Shown: one piece after another, positions 42,258-53,464 of the stretch | How the letters are laid out: every line of letters starts with the position of its first letter | How positions within the stretch are numbered: position 1 is the first letter of the stretch | NCBI RefSeq assembly: GCF_029784135.1 | Contig: NC_073746.1 | Coordinates: forward strand, 106,554,161-106,618,160 | DNA length: 64,000 nucleotides | DNA from: Toxorhynchites rutilus septentrionalis | Lineage: Eukaryota; Arthropoda; Insecta; Diptera; Culicidae | Direction of reading: 5' to 3' | Notes under the pieces: generated by a model | Databases searched by the model: none | The model's input: the letters and a program-made list of their open reading frames with translations, nothing else | What the model was told of the DNA's origin: nothing | Position numbers and translations under genes: made by a program

Positions 42258-43269
42258 GAATCTGTGTAGATCTTACTTGTATTATACTTTTGTTTAAAAA
42301 TGCTCTGATAAATGATGACTCCTCGTCCTCTTCTGCATAAATCAATAAATAGAAGAAAAGGGTGGCAATGGGTTTAATAATATTTTGTGCACACTTTTGA
42401 ACATCGATAAAAAAAAAATCAAATACTGTCGAGTTTCTCGTGTCCATGTTAGCATGTGGTTCCAGATTCTACCTCATCCTACCCGCTTAAAGGATATAAT
42501 TTGATATAAGAAACTGTTTTTCCGGGACCTCCATTTGATGTATCAAACTAGTAAAAACTACAGACTTCTGAACAATGAGAATACTGAGTTCAAAAGCAAT
42601 ACAAACAATCAGTCCTACGTCAAGCTGCCGTTCGTGCCTCTAGGCCCAGACACATCTACTTTTATTTCTTAGTTTTTACAGAAACTATACGACCAAAGAC
42701 AATATATTAAACATTAGAATTAATTTTTTCCAATTACTATATTTTTGAATATATATATTTTTTTGGATATTCTGAGACAAGTAAATGTGAATAGCCTATA
42801 CAATAACCAACAAGTCATCCGTTCATCATAAGGTGCGTGTTACTACAGGGAAAGAGTTTTTCTAACAACTGATTTCATATTGTTCATGTTTATTTTACAC
42901 AAAAATGTTACGAGTAAAATATGAGTAGTTATTTGAAAGATAACATGGCTAAGTTGTTGTTAGAAAATCTCTTTCACTATAGAAATGCTCAACTCTCGAT
43001 GCATAGGTGTTTCTAAGAATTTTCAACAAATACGTTTTTGAGGAAAATTTAGAATTTTAAAATAATTTTTGTAGCGTATTTTTTAAGGTTTTTTAGTAGT
43101 TTTCAATAAGAAGTTTTATAATTTCCTACATTGTATTCATTGACCAACATTTTGTAGGCCTACAGTTTTTGAAATGGAAATTTTTGTAACAATTAAAGAA
43201 AATTAGAAAAAAGTCGTCCATTTTTTTGTGTGAATTTCAAGTATGCAAATACTAGGAATATTTTAGACC
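42258..43269. other. AT-rich spacer with hairpin and direct-repeat unit
   Basis: No gene. An imperfect hairpin of about 127 bp pairs GGGAAAGAGTTTTTCTAACA (42849-) with the region ending GTTAGAAAATCTCTTTCAC (near 42975). From about 42960 to 43262 the sequence is a diverged direct repeat of 44112-44425, so the two flank the MITE at 43270-43925. Confidence 0.45.
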
Positions 43270-43925
43270 CGTATTTTTAATTTTTTCATGAGGATGTCCA
43301 TTTCTGTTTTAGGGCGGTCCCAAAGATGAACGTTTTCCCCTTTTTCCAAAACACTTTTGATTGCATTTATTTTTTTTTGCAGTTTTCATGATTAAAGATA
43401 GAGTGCGCTTTATTTTTTTTTTTGGTTTTTTCTTGAATCTAAAAATCGGAGAGGCGTTTTTTTTCGTTTTTGATTTACGATTTTTCTCCAAACCATGTAA
43501 ACTATAAAAAAAAACAAATACAATCAATAATTGCGAAACCAAATCCATTTTTTTGCAAATGTAATATTTTTTCAAAAAAACAATAGATCATTGGATTCAA
43601 TTGGATCCATCGAACATCTGAATCTGATTCTTCGGGCCATCGGTTAAATTTCGAAAATCATATCTCAAAAACGAAAAAAAACATCTCTGATATCGATGTA
43701 AAGTGTTATGTAAAAAAAAAACCTCAGCCCTCAAGAAAATAATATAGCGCTCTCTATCTTTGATCATGTAAACTTAAAAAAAAACCAATAAAATCAATAA
43801 TAAAAAAACAAAATTAAATTTTTGTTCGTAAGTGTAATATTTTGTTCAAAAAAGAAGCTCATTGGCTTTAATTTCGGATCACCCTAAAATGAAAATGGAC
43901 ACCCTAATGAAAAAACAAAAAAAAA
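43270..43925. mobile_element. MITE, family with GTGTCCATTT termini (copy 1)
   Basis: Inverted termini: GATGTCCATTTCTGTTTTAG at the left and, reverse-complemented at the right, GGTGTCCATTTTCATTTTAG. The interior is AT-rich and contains a tandem duplication (43490-43580 and 43765-43855). A related copy is at 53465-55280. No coding capacity. Confidence 0.6.
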
Positions 43926-44518
43926 GACAATTTTAACGAAAATCTGAGAATTATTATATCGGCTTGACATGGAATGGCAGATAAAAGATAGAAAGTTGAC
44001 GTCTTCGACAAATATTCTAAACTTTGTCGAATACACTACATCGGTATCTTGGTTTATATCAAAATTAGGATTAGAAGTAATTAAAAAAACAGGAAAAAGG
44101 TTGAGTTAGGAAAAAAATTCTCTGTAAAAATACCCATCTTCCGATGTATGGATGTCTTGTTAGTAATTGTATGGACTATTCATAATTTTTTTTGAGAATT
44201 AAAAAAAATGTGTTTTGAGGAAAATTATTTTTATTTTTAAAAAAATATTTGAAAAATGGTTTATTTTATGAAAATATGAACAATTTTCTACATCATCGAA
44301 TAATCATTGATCAAAAATTTAAAAGCATTATAGTTTTTGATGTTTTTCTAATCCTTTAGAAAAAAAACTTTGGCTCTTTTCAAAGACTAGTCTTATTCTT
44401 TTATTGGAGATTTCAAGTATGCAAAGTTGCTTGAATAACCAATATCTTTACACCCACATAAAACTCGTCTACGTTCTGCGTGATCATTTAGGTTTCGTTT
44501 CTCTTCGATCTGTGGATG
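43926..44518. repeat. AT-rich sequence with second direct-repeat unit
   Basis: 44112-44425 is a diverged direct copy of 42960-43262 (shared GAGATTTCAAGTATGCAAA-type text and CTACAT/ATCATTGA blocks). Nothing coding. Confidence 0.4.
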
Positions 44519-44532
44519 CGATTACACGATTC

Positions 44533-44813
44533 TTCTTCTTCTTCAATGGCACTAACGTTCCTAGAGGAACCTCGCCGTCTCAACGTAGTATTACTTGCGT
44601 CATTTTCATTAGTACTTAGTTGAGATTTCTATGCCAAATAACACGCCTTGAATGCATTCTGAGTGGCAAGCTCTAGAATACGCGTCGACAGCAAGTCGAC
44701 AGTGCAAGTCGGAGGGAATTTCTTTGACGAAAAATACCCCCGACCAGAACGGGAATCGAACCCGAACACCCGGCATGTTAGTTATGACGCTAACCACTCG
44801 GCCACGGGAGCAC
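44533..44813 (-). mobile_element. tRNA-derived SINE with (GAA)n tail
   Basis: On the minus strand the 5' part is tRNA-like: A box GTGGCCGAGTGG at 44794-44805 and a perfect B box GGTTCGATTCC at 44752-44762, forming an internal pol III promoter. The 3' end is (GAA)n near 44533-44545. A target duplication of about 14 bp flanks it (CGATTACACGATTC at 44519 and CGATTACACGAATC at 44814). This matches the Feilai-type tRNA SINEs of Aedes in structure; the family name is inferred. Confidence 0.85.
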
Positions 44814-44864
44814 CGATTACACGAATCGAAAAGTCACCTAAGGGGGGGAGTAAAGGAAATCGGG

Positions 44865-45021
44865 GTTTTCGAAAAAAAAAAATGATGCCAAATGTCTTAA
44901 AATTGCATGAAACGTCGAGATCTAGTGTCATCTCGATTTTTTTTTGTCAAAACTCGGCAACTGTAAATCTCGCCGTGTCATGCAATTTTAATACATCTGG
45001 CATCATTTTTTTTTTAAAAAC
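44865..45021. mobile_element. 157-bp foldback MITE
   Basis: Almost entirely two inverted arms: GTTTTCGAAAAAAAAAA followed by ATGATGCCAAATGTCTTAAA, and its near reverse complement ending at 45021. The centre has a second short pair (CGAGAT and ATCTCG motifs). Inserted in a LINE RNase H frame. Confidence 0.8.
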
Positions 45022-45240
45022 TTCGACAGAGCTAAGACTATCCGTTACAATGTAATAGTGTTCAACAGGTCGTGAGGCGACGCTGTCCAGCGCCCAGTGT
45101 ATTGCTGCTAATTCAGCAATATATACTGAGCAAGGATACTGAAGACTGTGTGAGGTGCTAAAAAATACGTTGAACACTCCAAATCCTATGAACTCATTCA
45201 TAGAGGACCCATCAGTAAAATACATATTATCACTATAATT
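45022..45240 (-). pseudogene. LINE RNase H domain fragment
   Basis: The minus-strand frame reads YFTDGSSMNEFIGFGVFN, AELAAIHWALDSVASRPVEH and YIVTDSLSSVE, the RNase H fold of Jockey/I-type LINEs with catalytic D (TDGSS), E (AELAA) and D (TDS) visible. It is cut at its 3' side by the foldback MITE and at its 5' side near 45240. Confidence 0.8.
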
Positions 45241-45784
45241 GATTGATGTCTTTTGTTTATTTCAATTCGTAGAACCTACTCTTTTTCGACTAGTATTGAA
45301 ATTAGTTTAATATATACACGAAAAATTTCATCATCGTTAGTTTTTATATTATTAAATTCTTAATAGGAAAAAAAAACAGGTCAATATTTATTGCAGAAAA
45401 CTTAATACTTTTTTAAAGGATATTCATTCTATACGGAAAATTTAATCATGGTTCATTATTTTTATGTAAAAATGTTTTGATTAATTCCTAGTTCCCAGTA
45501 TCGTATTGGCAGAGCCGAATACCCGGCTGTCAGATATCCGGCCAAACTCCTATCCGCCATCCGGCGTCATCATAAGTATAAAGCTAAACTTTTTGACCGA
45601 TGTTTGACACTTTTTATAGATAAAATTTGATCAACATGTACTGATCAAATGTGGTTGACTCAAAACAGGACAAGTATTCAGTTAGTTTTTGTTTGCCTAT
45701 TTTTTTCGATCTGTTCGTCAAACCTGTCAGTACATGGTTATGTTATGCCGAATATTTCAGTGGATTTTTTTTTCGTGTTCGTTC

Positions 45785-45860
45785 ACATTAAGGTTCTGCG
45801 CCACATTATGTACGGAATCATCAAGCTGAGATATCGTCGTCCGGCTCGCCGAAAAATGAG
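45785..45860 (+). pseudogene. Histone H4-like coding fragment
   Basis: A plus-strand frame contains HIKVLRHIMYGIIKLRYRR followed by PARR, which aligns with the conserved H4 segment around [21 protein letters not shown] with matching spacing. Only about 24 residues are similar; the rest of H4 is not recognisable. It lies at the left side of a dispersed repeat that has a second copy at 49845-50330. The H4 identification is by eye. Confidence 0.55.
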
Positions 45861-45889
45861 TCTCGTGCTGGAACGTTATAAAGATAAGA

Positions 45890-46345
45890 TTAAAGTTGAA
45901 GTGGTTTGCGTTGCACAAACGATCTGTTAGAAGTGCGATTCCACTAAGACAATACTAAAGAACATGTAACGTGATCCCTGATACTTGCAATTTATTTACA
46001 CTGTTGTTTTACATAGATAGATTGAATTTGTTAGTAGACGAGGAATTCTGGTGGAGCAAATATATAATCGCCTGTACCCGAGTGTGTGTCAAATGCGAAA
46101 AAGTGGGGATAGCGTTCGCTATAAATACTCAGCTTAGTCAGCTTGTGTACTGTCCTCGCGAGAGAAAGAATGAATCATCAATCAACCATCTTCAACTGTT
46201 TCTACAAAACAACGCAATGAAGCTATGTGTAAAATGTTGAAGCATTCGAAAATAAGACCCAGAGTGAGAAACAACCGAGTTGAATAAAATAATTGCATAG
46301 TTCTACGTTAACAGTGTGGTCGTGTATTGGACACAAGCCTCTATA
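45890..46345 (+). repeat. Dispersed repeat copy 1 (homologous to 49845-50330)
   Basis: Shares in order GTGCGATTCC, GATACTTGCAA, ATATATAATCG, GCGAAAAAG, ATAGCGTTCG and AGAATGAATCATCAAT with 49845-50330, and both end with the reverse of the GTTGTGTCC-ACGACCGCA-GACGTAG block. The next stretch 46421-46530 is inverted relative to 49270-49393. No intact product. Confidence 0.65.
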
Positions 46346-46530
46346 ATTTTTAATCTGATTAAATGTGAATAACACATATTATTTTTGCCAATTGTCTGTC
46401 AACATTTGTGTTTTGTTTTTGACGTAGAACTACATCTAACGGGAATAAATGGAAAGTAAAATGAAAATCAAAACGCTGAACATGCAGGAGAAAATAAAAG
46501 ATTTCGAATGCTTATAATTCGACCACTACA

Positions 46531-47639
46531 CTACTATGTGCAACGTTTTGATTGATCCAATTTGTGCTCCTCAAATGGTTCCTAAATGAACAACTAGAGT
46601 AACAGTGGAATATAATTTGAATACAAGCAAAACATTGAATCGTAAGCCACGCTCCTTGTGATTCTACTGTCAGTCGAATCAAATAAATTTTGCAGTTGCT
46701 TTCCGAAAACATAATTCATTTTCTAACTTCGAGACAGAGCTCATACGCTAAGGCCATCGGTAGCAGCGGCAGAAGCGACAGAAGCGGCAGCAGTCGACGA
46801 GTTTAAATTTTCTTACCATCCAACGGACCACCGTCATCCATCGCTTTCGTGTAATCGATCCAGCACAGAGTGATGATACTAATAAAACATTTATTTAGAA
46901 GATAAATTGGCCGAATAAGTACACATATTTTGAAATCGCTAGAGCAAGAATGAATCTATTGGCGCTTTACAGGATCACCGAAATTCTCACTAAAGAGTAA
47001 TTTCAATACAATTCAATGTAACAGTGCGATGCATTCTAAAGTATTTGGTTGGGGAATAAGTTCATAGCGTTATTATCCTTCTTTTATTCTACAACGTTTT
47101 TTTTGCTGTTTAGCAAAGGGTACATATTCAATCGCTAGAACTCTTTCTGCTCCACAAAACTATGTTAATTGTATTTTTGAGTCATTTAATTTTGACATAG
47201 AACTACGTCTTTCATTAAGGGTGCCAAATCAGAAAACAGGTCACGTTTTTATGAAATAAAGTTAACGTTGATAATTATTTTTGCCGCGAACAGATTTTGG
47301 CGGTTTACATACTAAACGAATCGGAAATTCCGTAAGATTTGTTTAATATGTAATACATGAGAATCCCCTGGTTTGTAAATGGTTAAAATTCATGAAAACT
47401 TTAAGCGTTTCCATCTTCCCATACATTTGTTCTGTCCATTTGTGTGCTTTCCCGAACAGAGCTATCTATAACGAGCAACTTATCGACGACCAACGGAAGG
47501 GAAATTGTAGGATTCAAAGTCTCCGTGAACAAAGGAAAAGTAGAAAAATGAAGGGGAATACTTGCCTAGAGTATAAACAGTGGATCTCGTTGAGGCAAAC
47601 TTTCATTCGGCATCGGACTGTTGAGCAATCCAGTTCACT
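46531..47639. other. AT-rich spacer, no supported gene
   Basis: No domain found. GGTTGGGGAATAAGTTCATA near 47047 resembles a mariner terminal sequence, but its partner end was not found. A GACATAGAACTACGTC motif is at 47194-47209. Confidence 0.4.
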
Positions 47640-48129
47640 TTGCTTTCGCTGCGCTTCGATCTAAGTTTGGACCCCACCAGTGGTAATCTAGCTTGGATAT
47701 CGTCGTGTGGTTTTTCTGTTCGTTTTTCGCGTTACTCGTATCGTGTTTTTCTTTCCGCGTCATAAATTGGACGCTTCGCGTAGTGTATGATGAGCAAGAA
47801 GAAGAGGAAGGCAGGCTCGAGCCCTGCAAAAAACGAACGCATTGCCAGTGGCAATTAAATTTCGAGGCAAGCGTCATCTAATGATGCACGCGATGTTGGT
47901 GCAGTGAAAAGCGCTCGCACTGAACCGAGCCTTCGCGAGTGTGACACCGCATCGAACAACAGCGAAGTAGGCGATTTCGGCGCGTCGGTCAAAAATGTAA
48001 ACGCCGTTACCCAGGCAGCAACCATAATCAAGCTCCCCCCGCTGGTGGTGAAGGCGGTCGCTCTTGACAAACTCATCAGCGAATTCCCATCGATGGGTAT
48101 TACAACAGAGTACAAGCTGTGTGGCATAG
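47640..48129 (+). pseudogene. LINE ORF1 N-terminal fragment
   Basis: A 5' leader-like stretch leads to ATG 47787 (MMSKKKRKAGSSPAKNERIA). The frame has one stop near 47856 and then runs on through TASNNSEVGDFGASVKNVNA to IKLPPLVVKAVALDKLISEF and TTEYKLCGI. The KLPPLVVK-type segment before an RNA-binding region is usual in ORF1 of LOA/I-like mosquito LINEs. It stops abruptly near 48129; no ORF2 follows. A truncated or rearranged copy. Confidence 0.55.
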
Positions 48130-48245
48130 TTCAGTCTTTTTCCAAGCAGTTAACATTTTGTTTTCCGTCATTCCTTTGAGAATGCATTAATGTATTAAAC
48201 TGACGTAATGGCGAAGCAAGCGTTAAGGTTGTGCGTCAAAAAAAA

Positions 48246-48350
48246 TGGATGGGTTATATCCATGATATAACCGCAAGGTTGACGTGGGACTATCTTAGCT
48301 TAGCAATCATTTGTTTGTATTGTTTAAATTTTTGATTGAATGAAACAATT
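48246..48350 (+). repeat. Hairpin-bearing repeat (related copy at 57310-57400)
   Basis: Contains a perfect 9-bp-arm hairpin GGTTATATC-CAT-GATATAACC (48252-48272), then GACGTGGGACTATC. The copy near 57310 has the same order: GGTTATATC, CCGCAAGG, GACGTAGGACTATC, ATCATTTGTTTG. Confidence 0.65.
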
Positions 48351-48864
48351 TCCCAACTATATTAAATGTAAGTAAAATGATTGAACAAAGGCTATGTAAG
48401 GTCGATTCATGCATTGTGATAGATTATGTTCTTCGATTCAAGTAAATTTAATGACAGTCCTTTTACATTTGGTATGATGCCTAGGACAAAATATGTGAAC
48501 GGCAGAATTATCAAACGATTATTTATTTTACTTTTACCCCTGAAGTTTGCATCTCTCAAGTGTATGTACTTCTAAAACTGCGAATTTGCTTGATTTGATT
48601 CAGGCACTCAGTTTCGGACATGTACCTTAAACGCATATTGTTCAATCAATAGGCGTTATCAACATTTTGCCTAATCATCAAATGGTATGCGTAGAAATTC
48701 TGTGAGCAGAACATATGAAGGCATATCCTTCAATGCAGTCTTGAATAACCGAGCAAAAACGTTGTGTTCGTACCCGCTATGCAAAACAAAAATGCGGGTG
48801 CAGAAGTACCCCCGGCTTGCATGAATCAACAACTTCAACTTCTGTAGAACAAAAATACCCCCGA

Positions 48865-49125
48865 CCTGCATAAATTTTCAATGCCAATTTCCCCAGGCAC
48901 ATTAGTTTTGAAATCTCTGTTATGGAACACATTTCGGTGGGAACAAAAGGTCCCCCTACTTTCATGTATTTTCAATGCCGATTTCTCCAACGCTGCTTGG
49001 TTTTGAAGTCCGTGTTAGGGAACATATTTCAGTGAGAACAAAAGTCCCCATACTTTCATGTATTTGCAATGCCGATTTCCACAAGGCTGCTTGGTTCTGA
49101 TGGTCGTGTTGGGGAAACCGTAAAT
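48865..49125. repeat. Minisatellite, about 94-bp unit
   Basis: Three diverged tandem units, each with TTTTCAATGCCGATTTC, a GTGTTAGGGAACA-like block and GTGAGAACAAAAG. Starts near 48875, 48970 and 49063. A related segment in inverted orientation is at about 56990-57110 (GTTTCCCTAACACGGACTTC). Confidence 0.7.
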
Positions 49126-49844
49126 CGGGCCAATCAAAACGAGGCAGTTAGGGCGTTTAGATAACGCTCAACATTTCACAGTTTTTCAATTGTTTATCTA
49201 ATGAAAAATAACATTTTATTAATTGCGATAGATGCGTAGAAATATTCCCTATCAATTGATGCAAACATCTCTCCAATCCAGTAAGAAATGTTCGAGTTAT
49301 AAGCATTCGAAATCTTGCATTTTTTCCTGCATGTTCTGTGTTTAGGTTTTCATTTTACCCCCCGTATATTCCGGTTAGACGTAGTCCCACGTCAAAAAAA
49401 AATATTTCGGGAATACCAAGAGTCTTGAATGTCTTACTGGAATGTCATAAGTTATTTGGGTTCACGTGCCAGTCGCTAAACTGCCTTCAACTAGGATTTC
49501 ATTTGCGCTAATATTGATCATAATGAAGCATTGCTACTGTTTTCGAGGTTGTTATTAACAAAAAGAGATTATTTTGTTTGTTTAGTCACCAATAAAGTAA
49601 ATGTCGTTTTGGAATTTTGTATGTAATTAGGTTTCGCTTGCCAGTAACAAAACTTCCTCCACTAAGGGTGACAGCTGCGCTTCTCTCGAGCATGAGAAAG
49701 TAATGCAAATTTTTTCGAGGCCAGTAATATTAACAGAAGCGTTTCTTTTGAGAATAGCGCAAAATGATGAGAAATGTTTATATTCCCAGTAGTTTCAAGC
49801 CACCAATGTATGGCTCTGTGTGCATACTATGGCGAACGCTTGTT
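49126..49844. other. No gene; contains inverted copy of 46421-46530
   Basis: 49270-49393 is the reverse complement of 46421-46530, sharing GAACATGCAGGA and GATTTCGAATGCTTATAA. The remainder is AT-rich and unassigned. Confidence 0.45.
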
Positions 49845-50330
49845 TGGCGCTTGGTTTACGTTGTACGAACGATGCCTAGATGTGCGATTCCTTTGAGGTG
49901 ATATTTAATAACATGTAGATTGATATTTGATACTTGCAAGTGTTGTCATTGTTGTTGTTTCCATGCTGTGCCAAAGATATATTGATGTAGTTATGAGATG
50001 TGGAATAATGGTGCTGGTGCAACATGTATATAATCGACTGTAGCTGAGTCTATGTCAATTGCGAAAAAGGCCACCGGAATAGCGTTCGAGGTAAATTTTC
50101 AATGCATTGACATGAAATAAATTCCGACATACGATCAGCTAGTGTATTGTTTTGCGAGGTTAAGAATGAATCATCAATAAATTATCATCAACTGATTCTA
50201 CAATGAAAAAACCATTTCAGAGATTATTCTACAATATCCGAAGGTATAAATAAGCGACTTATATAAAATAACAGCGTAGTTCTACGTCAACAATGCGGTC
50301 GTATCTTGGACACAACCTCCTATAATTTTT
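49845..50330 (+). repeat. Dispersed repeat copy 2 (homologous to 45890-46345)
   Basis: Similar to 45890-46345 throughout, including the terminal block at 50275-50315 (reverse complement GTTGTGTCCAAGATACGACC, then GCATTG and TTGACGTAG). No H4-like text was found at its left side. Confidence 0.65.
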
Positions 50331-50349
50331 TTTTAGTTTTGAGGCTTAA

Positions 50350-50650
50350 AAATGGAATACCTAGGAGACAAAAATCAACATTTTCTGCACTCGCACTTCT
50401 TAGCATTTCATCGAGGTCAAAAAGCTACCGCAACCCGGGACATTTGTGACGTGTATGGAGAAGGTCTACAGCAGGGAAATGGTTTGCAAGGATCAAAATG
50501 GCGACTTTGACCTCGATGACACGTCCCGCAGTGGAAGGCCTTCTGAATTCCATGAAGAACTTTTGAAGGAGAACGATCGCCAAACCAGTCGTGAATTGGC
50601 GGAAAAAGTGAACTGCGGCGATTATTGTTCAACTTATTGATACAAACATT
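50350..50650 (+). pseudogene. Mariner transposase DNA-binding domain remnant
   Basis: Frames read FLAFHRGQKATATRDICDVY and then LDDTSRSGRPSEFHEELLKE and RELAEKVNCG. This is the paired helix-turn-helix N-terminus of SETMAR-type mariner transposases. A small deletion or frameshift lies near 50460-50490, and no catalytic domain follows. Confidence 0.7.
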
Positions 50651-50802
50651 GTTTTGAATAGAAGCTACGCTACGAACTTTTTTCGGTTGCGATTGTCAGA
50701 GACCATCAGTCGATGAAGTGATGAGTCCAACATAAAAAAATATTGTTCTGACCTAACTGAAAATATTCCTGTCAACAATAATAAAATACATTAATTTCGT
50801 GT

Positions 50803-51300
50803 CGGGGGTCTTCGTAGCCACTTGGTAACGCGTTCGCTTAATAAGCGATCGATCGTGAGTTCAAACTCAGGGCCTTCAATTGACCATCGTTGTGTTGTTA
50901 TAGAATTACTACGTCCACGCAACCATCATCAGCTATGGAGATCGATCCACGGTGGAACAAAGATCGATTCATCCATAGAACTGCTCTGCTCTGCAAGAAA
51001 CATCGGGCTGCTGTTCTATAAATAACCCAACAATGATCGATTTCAACTGTCTCCGCTGTCCGGTCTGCTGAACAATGGAAGAACAGATAGAATATCCTTA
51101 CGCCTAATTGGCTACTACAGTGTAATTTACCATAATGTAATGGAACAGAAAAACCTAACGCCTAATTGGCTACTCTACTACTGTGTAATTTACAATTTTC
51201 TAGAAACATAATTATATGTACATGTACACGATAAAAACCCGGCTCTGTTACATATAAAATGCTAATGAGCCTGATAAATAAATAAATGGGATAAAAAAAA
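50803..51300 (+). mobile_element. tRNA-Ile-like SINE
   Basis: A 498-bp SINE flanked by ATTAATTTCGTGT (50790-50802) and ATTAAATTTCGTGT (51301-51314). The head is tRNA-like: A box TAGCCACTTGGT at 50815-50826, an anticodon-arm-like CGC TTAATAA GCG whose loop would hold AAT, and B box GAGTTCAAACTC at 50857-50868. The body contains two CCTAATTGGCTACT repeats (51103 and 51157 regions) and ends in AATAAATAAATGGGATAAAA. A degraded copy is at 18570-18801. Confidence 0.85.
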
Positions 51301-51636
51301 ATTAAATTTCGTGTTGATGTGAATGCGTAAAATTTCTATTCAATCGTAAATGACTAATGTTATTTTCTTTAGGTTGAAAAAGTAGTATATAAGAAACATA
51401 TGAAATAAATAAAACTATGACTGTTTCCAAAAACATGTTTGTATGTGTTTGATTTAAATCGTATTTCTAAGTTTCATAGATTGACAAATCCGTTGTTCAT
51501 CAATCCGACTAAATCAGTTAAAATATTTGATTATTCTAATTATTGTGATCGTTTCAAATCAATCACAATATTTATTCGTCCAGCTCATGCTAATTGAGGG
51601 GCTCAGAATGCAAGGGATCGTTTTCTCTTCATCGAC

Positions 51637-51845
51637 TTTTTATTTAGTTAATAACTCAACTGCAAAAACTTTCCAATTTAAGTTTGCTATAGGATCCGAT
51701 AGATGAGGTTCTGACCTATTTTCCACGTTGGTAAATACAGCTGGGAATGTATTTGCAGCTAAGTTATGACCCAAAGAGAGAGTCGATGTAGAGAAATCGA
51801 TCAAATCACTTACACCCCTCTCATTCTAAGCCCCTCAATTGATTT
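51637..51845. repeat. Rearranged pogo-like fragment
   Basis: 51637-51705 is the reverse complement of 39531-39602 (TTTAGTTAATAACTCAACTG, TTTCCAATTTAAGTTTGCTA), whereas 51793-51845 is a direct match to 39610-39660 (AAATCGATCAAATCACTTAC, ACCCCT). The two modules therefore have opposite relative orientation in the two places. Confidence 0.55.
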
Positions 51846-53256
51846 TGATTTTTTTCAGTTTCGAGCATCGCATTACAGCACTACTAAATAAATTTTTAAT
51901 GGCGTCAGCTGAATTTTAGAAAACGAGCGAACCGATTACTCTTGCTATTTTTGTTTAAGCAAAACTGCATTCTGCACCCTGGCACCAGATGCCAAACGGG
52001 CGAAATGCTATCATATCGATTTAATCTAATTTTTCGTTCGCCCGAGCAATACCAGGATGCTCACCAAACGGTTTGACAGGAAAAAACACGATTACGGTGT
52101 TCTGATAGATAAAAATGACAATGTTATATCACATCGCCAACTTTACAGAGTGCCATCGTTCCAGCTATGGTGGGAATGCATTTTTTTTTTCGCACATTTA
52201 GAAAGAAGAAGGTGGAGGAATGTTTTTTCACGAGCATCAACGAATAAAGTCATTTGGGTTATTTTCGCGTATACCACCAACTTGTAACTTACTCATCGAG
52301 CTTCGAAAGTTTGGTTGTGAAAATTCGCTATTTCACCCTTCCTCTTTGCACTAAAGCACGCGGCACAAGACGCGGTGCAGCTTCTCTCTGGGCTTTGATT
52401 TAAGCCACCCATCAGCACCTGGGTACGAATCCAAGAGGAGTTTCGACCAGCGTGTTCAATTGTTTGACCTGTTTCGCAGCCAAGCCATAAGAATGTCACA
52501 CCATTTCCGTTCGATTTTTAACACTTCGCTTCACTTTTCCGTACAAAGAAAGTCGGACGTGTCCTGCCCTCTCGCCATTACCATCCGCCTCCTCGGAAAA
52601 TCGCCATGCTGCTGCCTCGTCTGCGCCCAGATTTCAATCTCCAAATCCAATTCAATCGAAATGGAAAATCGAAAATAGATATGACGAAAATTGTTATTAA
52701 AATTGATCGAAATTTAATTTCGGATTTGAAACGTGCTTTGGTTCCACAGCAGGTTCTTTCGTACCTAGTTTCCCGTTGCGGTGGTGACGACGGAGGGACG
52801 CAACGACGTTCGAGAGGCGGCCCCTCGCGGAGTGATACTACACTACACCGGGCTTTTGAAGGTACTGCAGCAGTGAATATCTATTCGTGTGCCGGCTTGT
52901 AAATTTTGCCCGCCGTGGATGATAGCGTAAAAATTATCTTCATTCCCGCGTATTATCCTCCGCGTGGGGTTTGGGATTTGGATGCGGATTGGGAGAGTCG
53001 GCCCGGCTGCATGATCAGGTTTTGGGGATTGTAAATTGCTGGATTAAAATATCCAAGCGTAGAAGACAGCACCGAATATTCGCCCCGCAATGTTTGATTA
53101 GATAGGGCGTGTATCGGCGGTATTAATTTATCGCTATTTTTCGAGATGGGAATCTGCGGAGCTGAATTGGTTTATAAGCAAATTTTGAAAATGAGGCAGG
53201 ATAGGAAGCTGGCTTCGATAGCGGGAAGTTGTTTAGAACGAACAGGCGCTTAGTCG
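51846..53256. other. No supported gene
   Basis: Includes a more GC-balanced stretch (52300-53050) that may be unique host sequence. A 76-aa frame at 52057-52287 (VLIDKNDNVISHRQLYRV) shows no recognised domain. No transposon termini seen. Confidence 0.4.
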
Positions 53257-53296
53257 TTAGAACCATTTTAAGGCAAACGCCTTAAAATGGTTCTAA
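53257..53296. repeat. Perfect 18-bp-arm hairpin
   Basis: TTAGAACCATTTTAAGGC, loop AAAC, then the exact reverse complement. Both arms are perfect, and no surrounding element was recognised. Confidence 0.95.
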
Positions 53297-53464
53297 TTCA
53301 AAACGTAAATTATATTGTTTTTACTGTTCGACCTATATGGGCAAACCAGAGCAGTGATGTGTCGACACAGGGAAAGGTCGTTATGCAGCAATTTCATGCC
53401 AAACCGATATAGTGGTTCTCAGAAGTTGTCTCAGTTGTCGCAAGATTTTAGACCCGCATTTTTT

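Noticed and set aside
44735..44813. Possible functional tRNA gene (A and B boxes present)
   Set aside because: It is the head of a SINE with (GAA)n tail and target duplication; acceptor pairing is not complete.
47046..47350. Mariner MITE
   Set aside because: Only one terminus-like motif was seen; no matching inverted end or TA-bounded unit found.
48865..49125. Regularly spaced repeats as a CRISPR-like array
   Set aside because: Units are tandem and diverged without spacers, and the genome is eukaryotic.
50803..50880. Possible tRNA-Ile gene
   Set aside because: The tRNA-like part continues into a 498-bp SINE with flanking duplications.
52057..52287. 76-aa plus-strand frame as a host gene
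   Set aside because: No recognised domain, no splice signals identified, and it runs through a T-rich tract.
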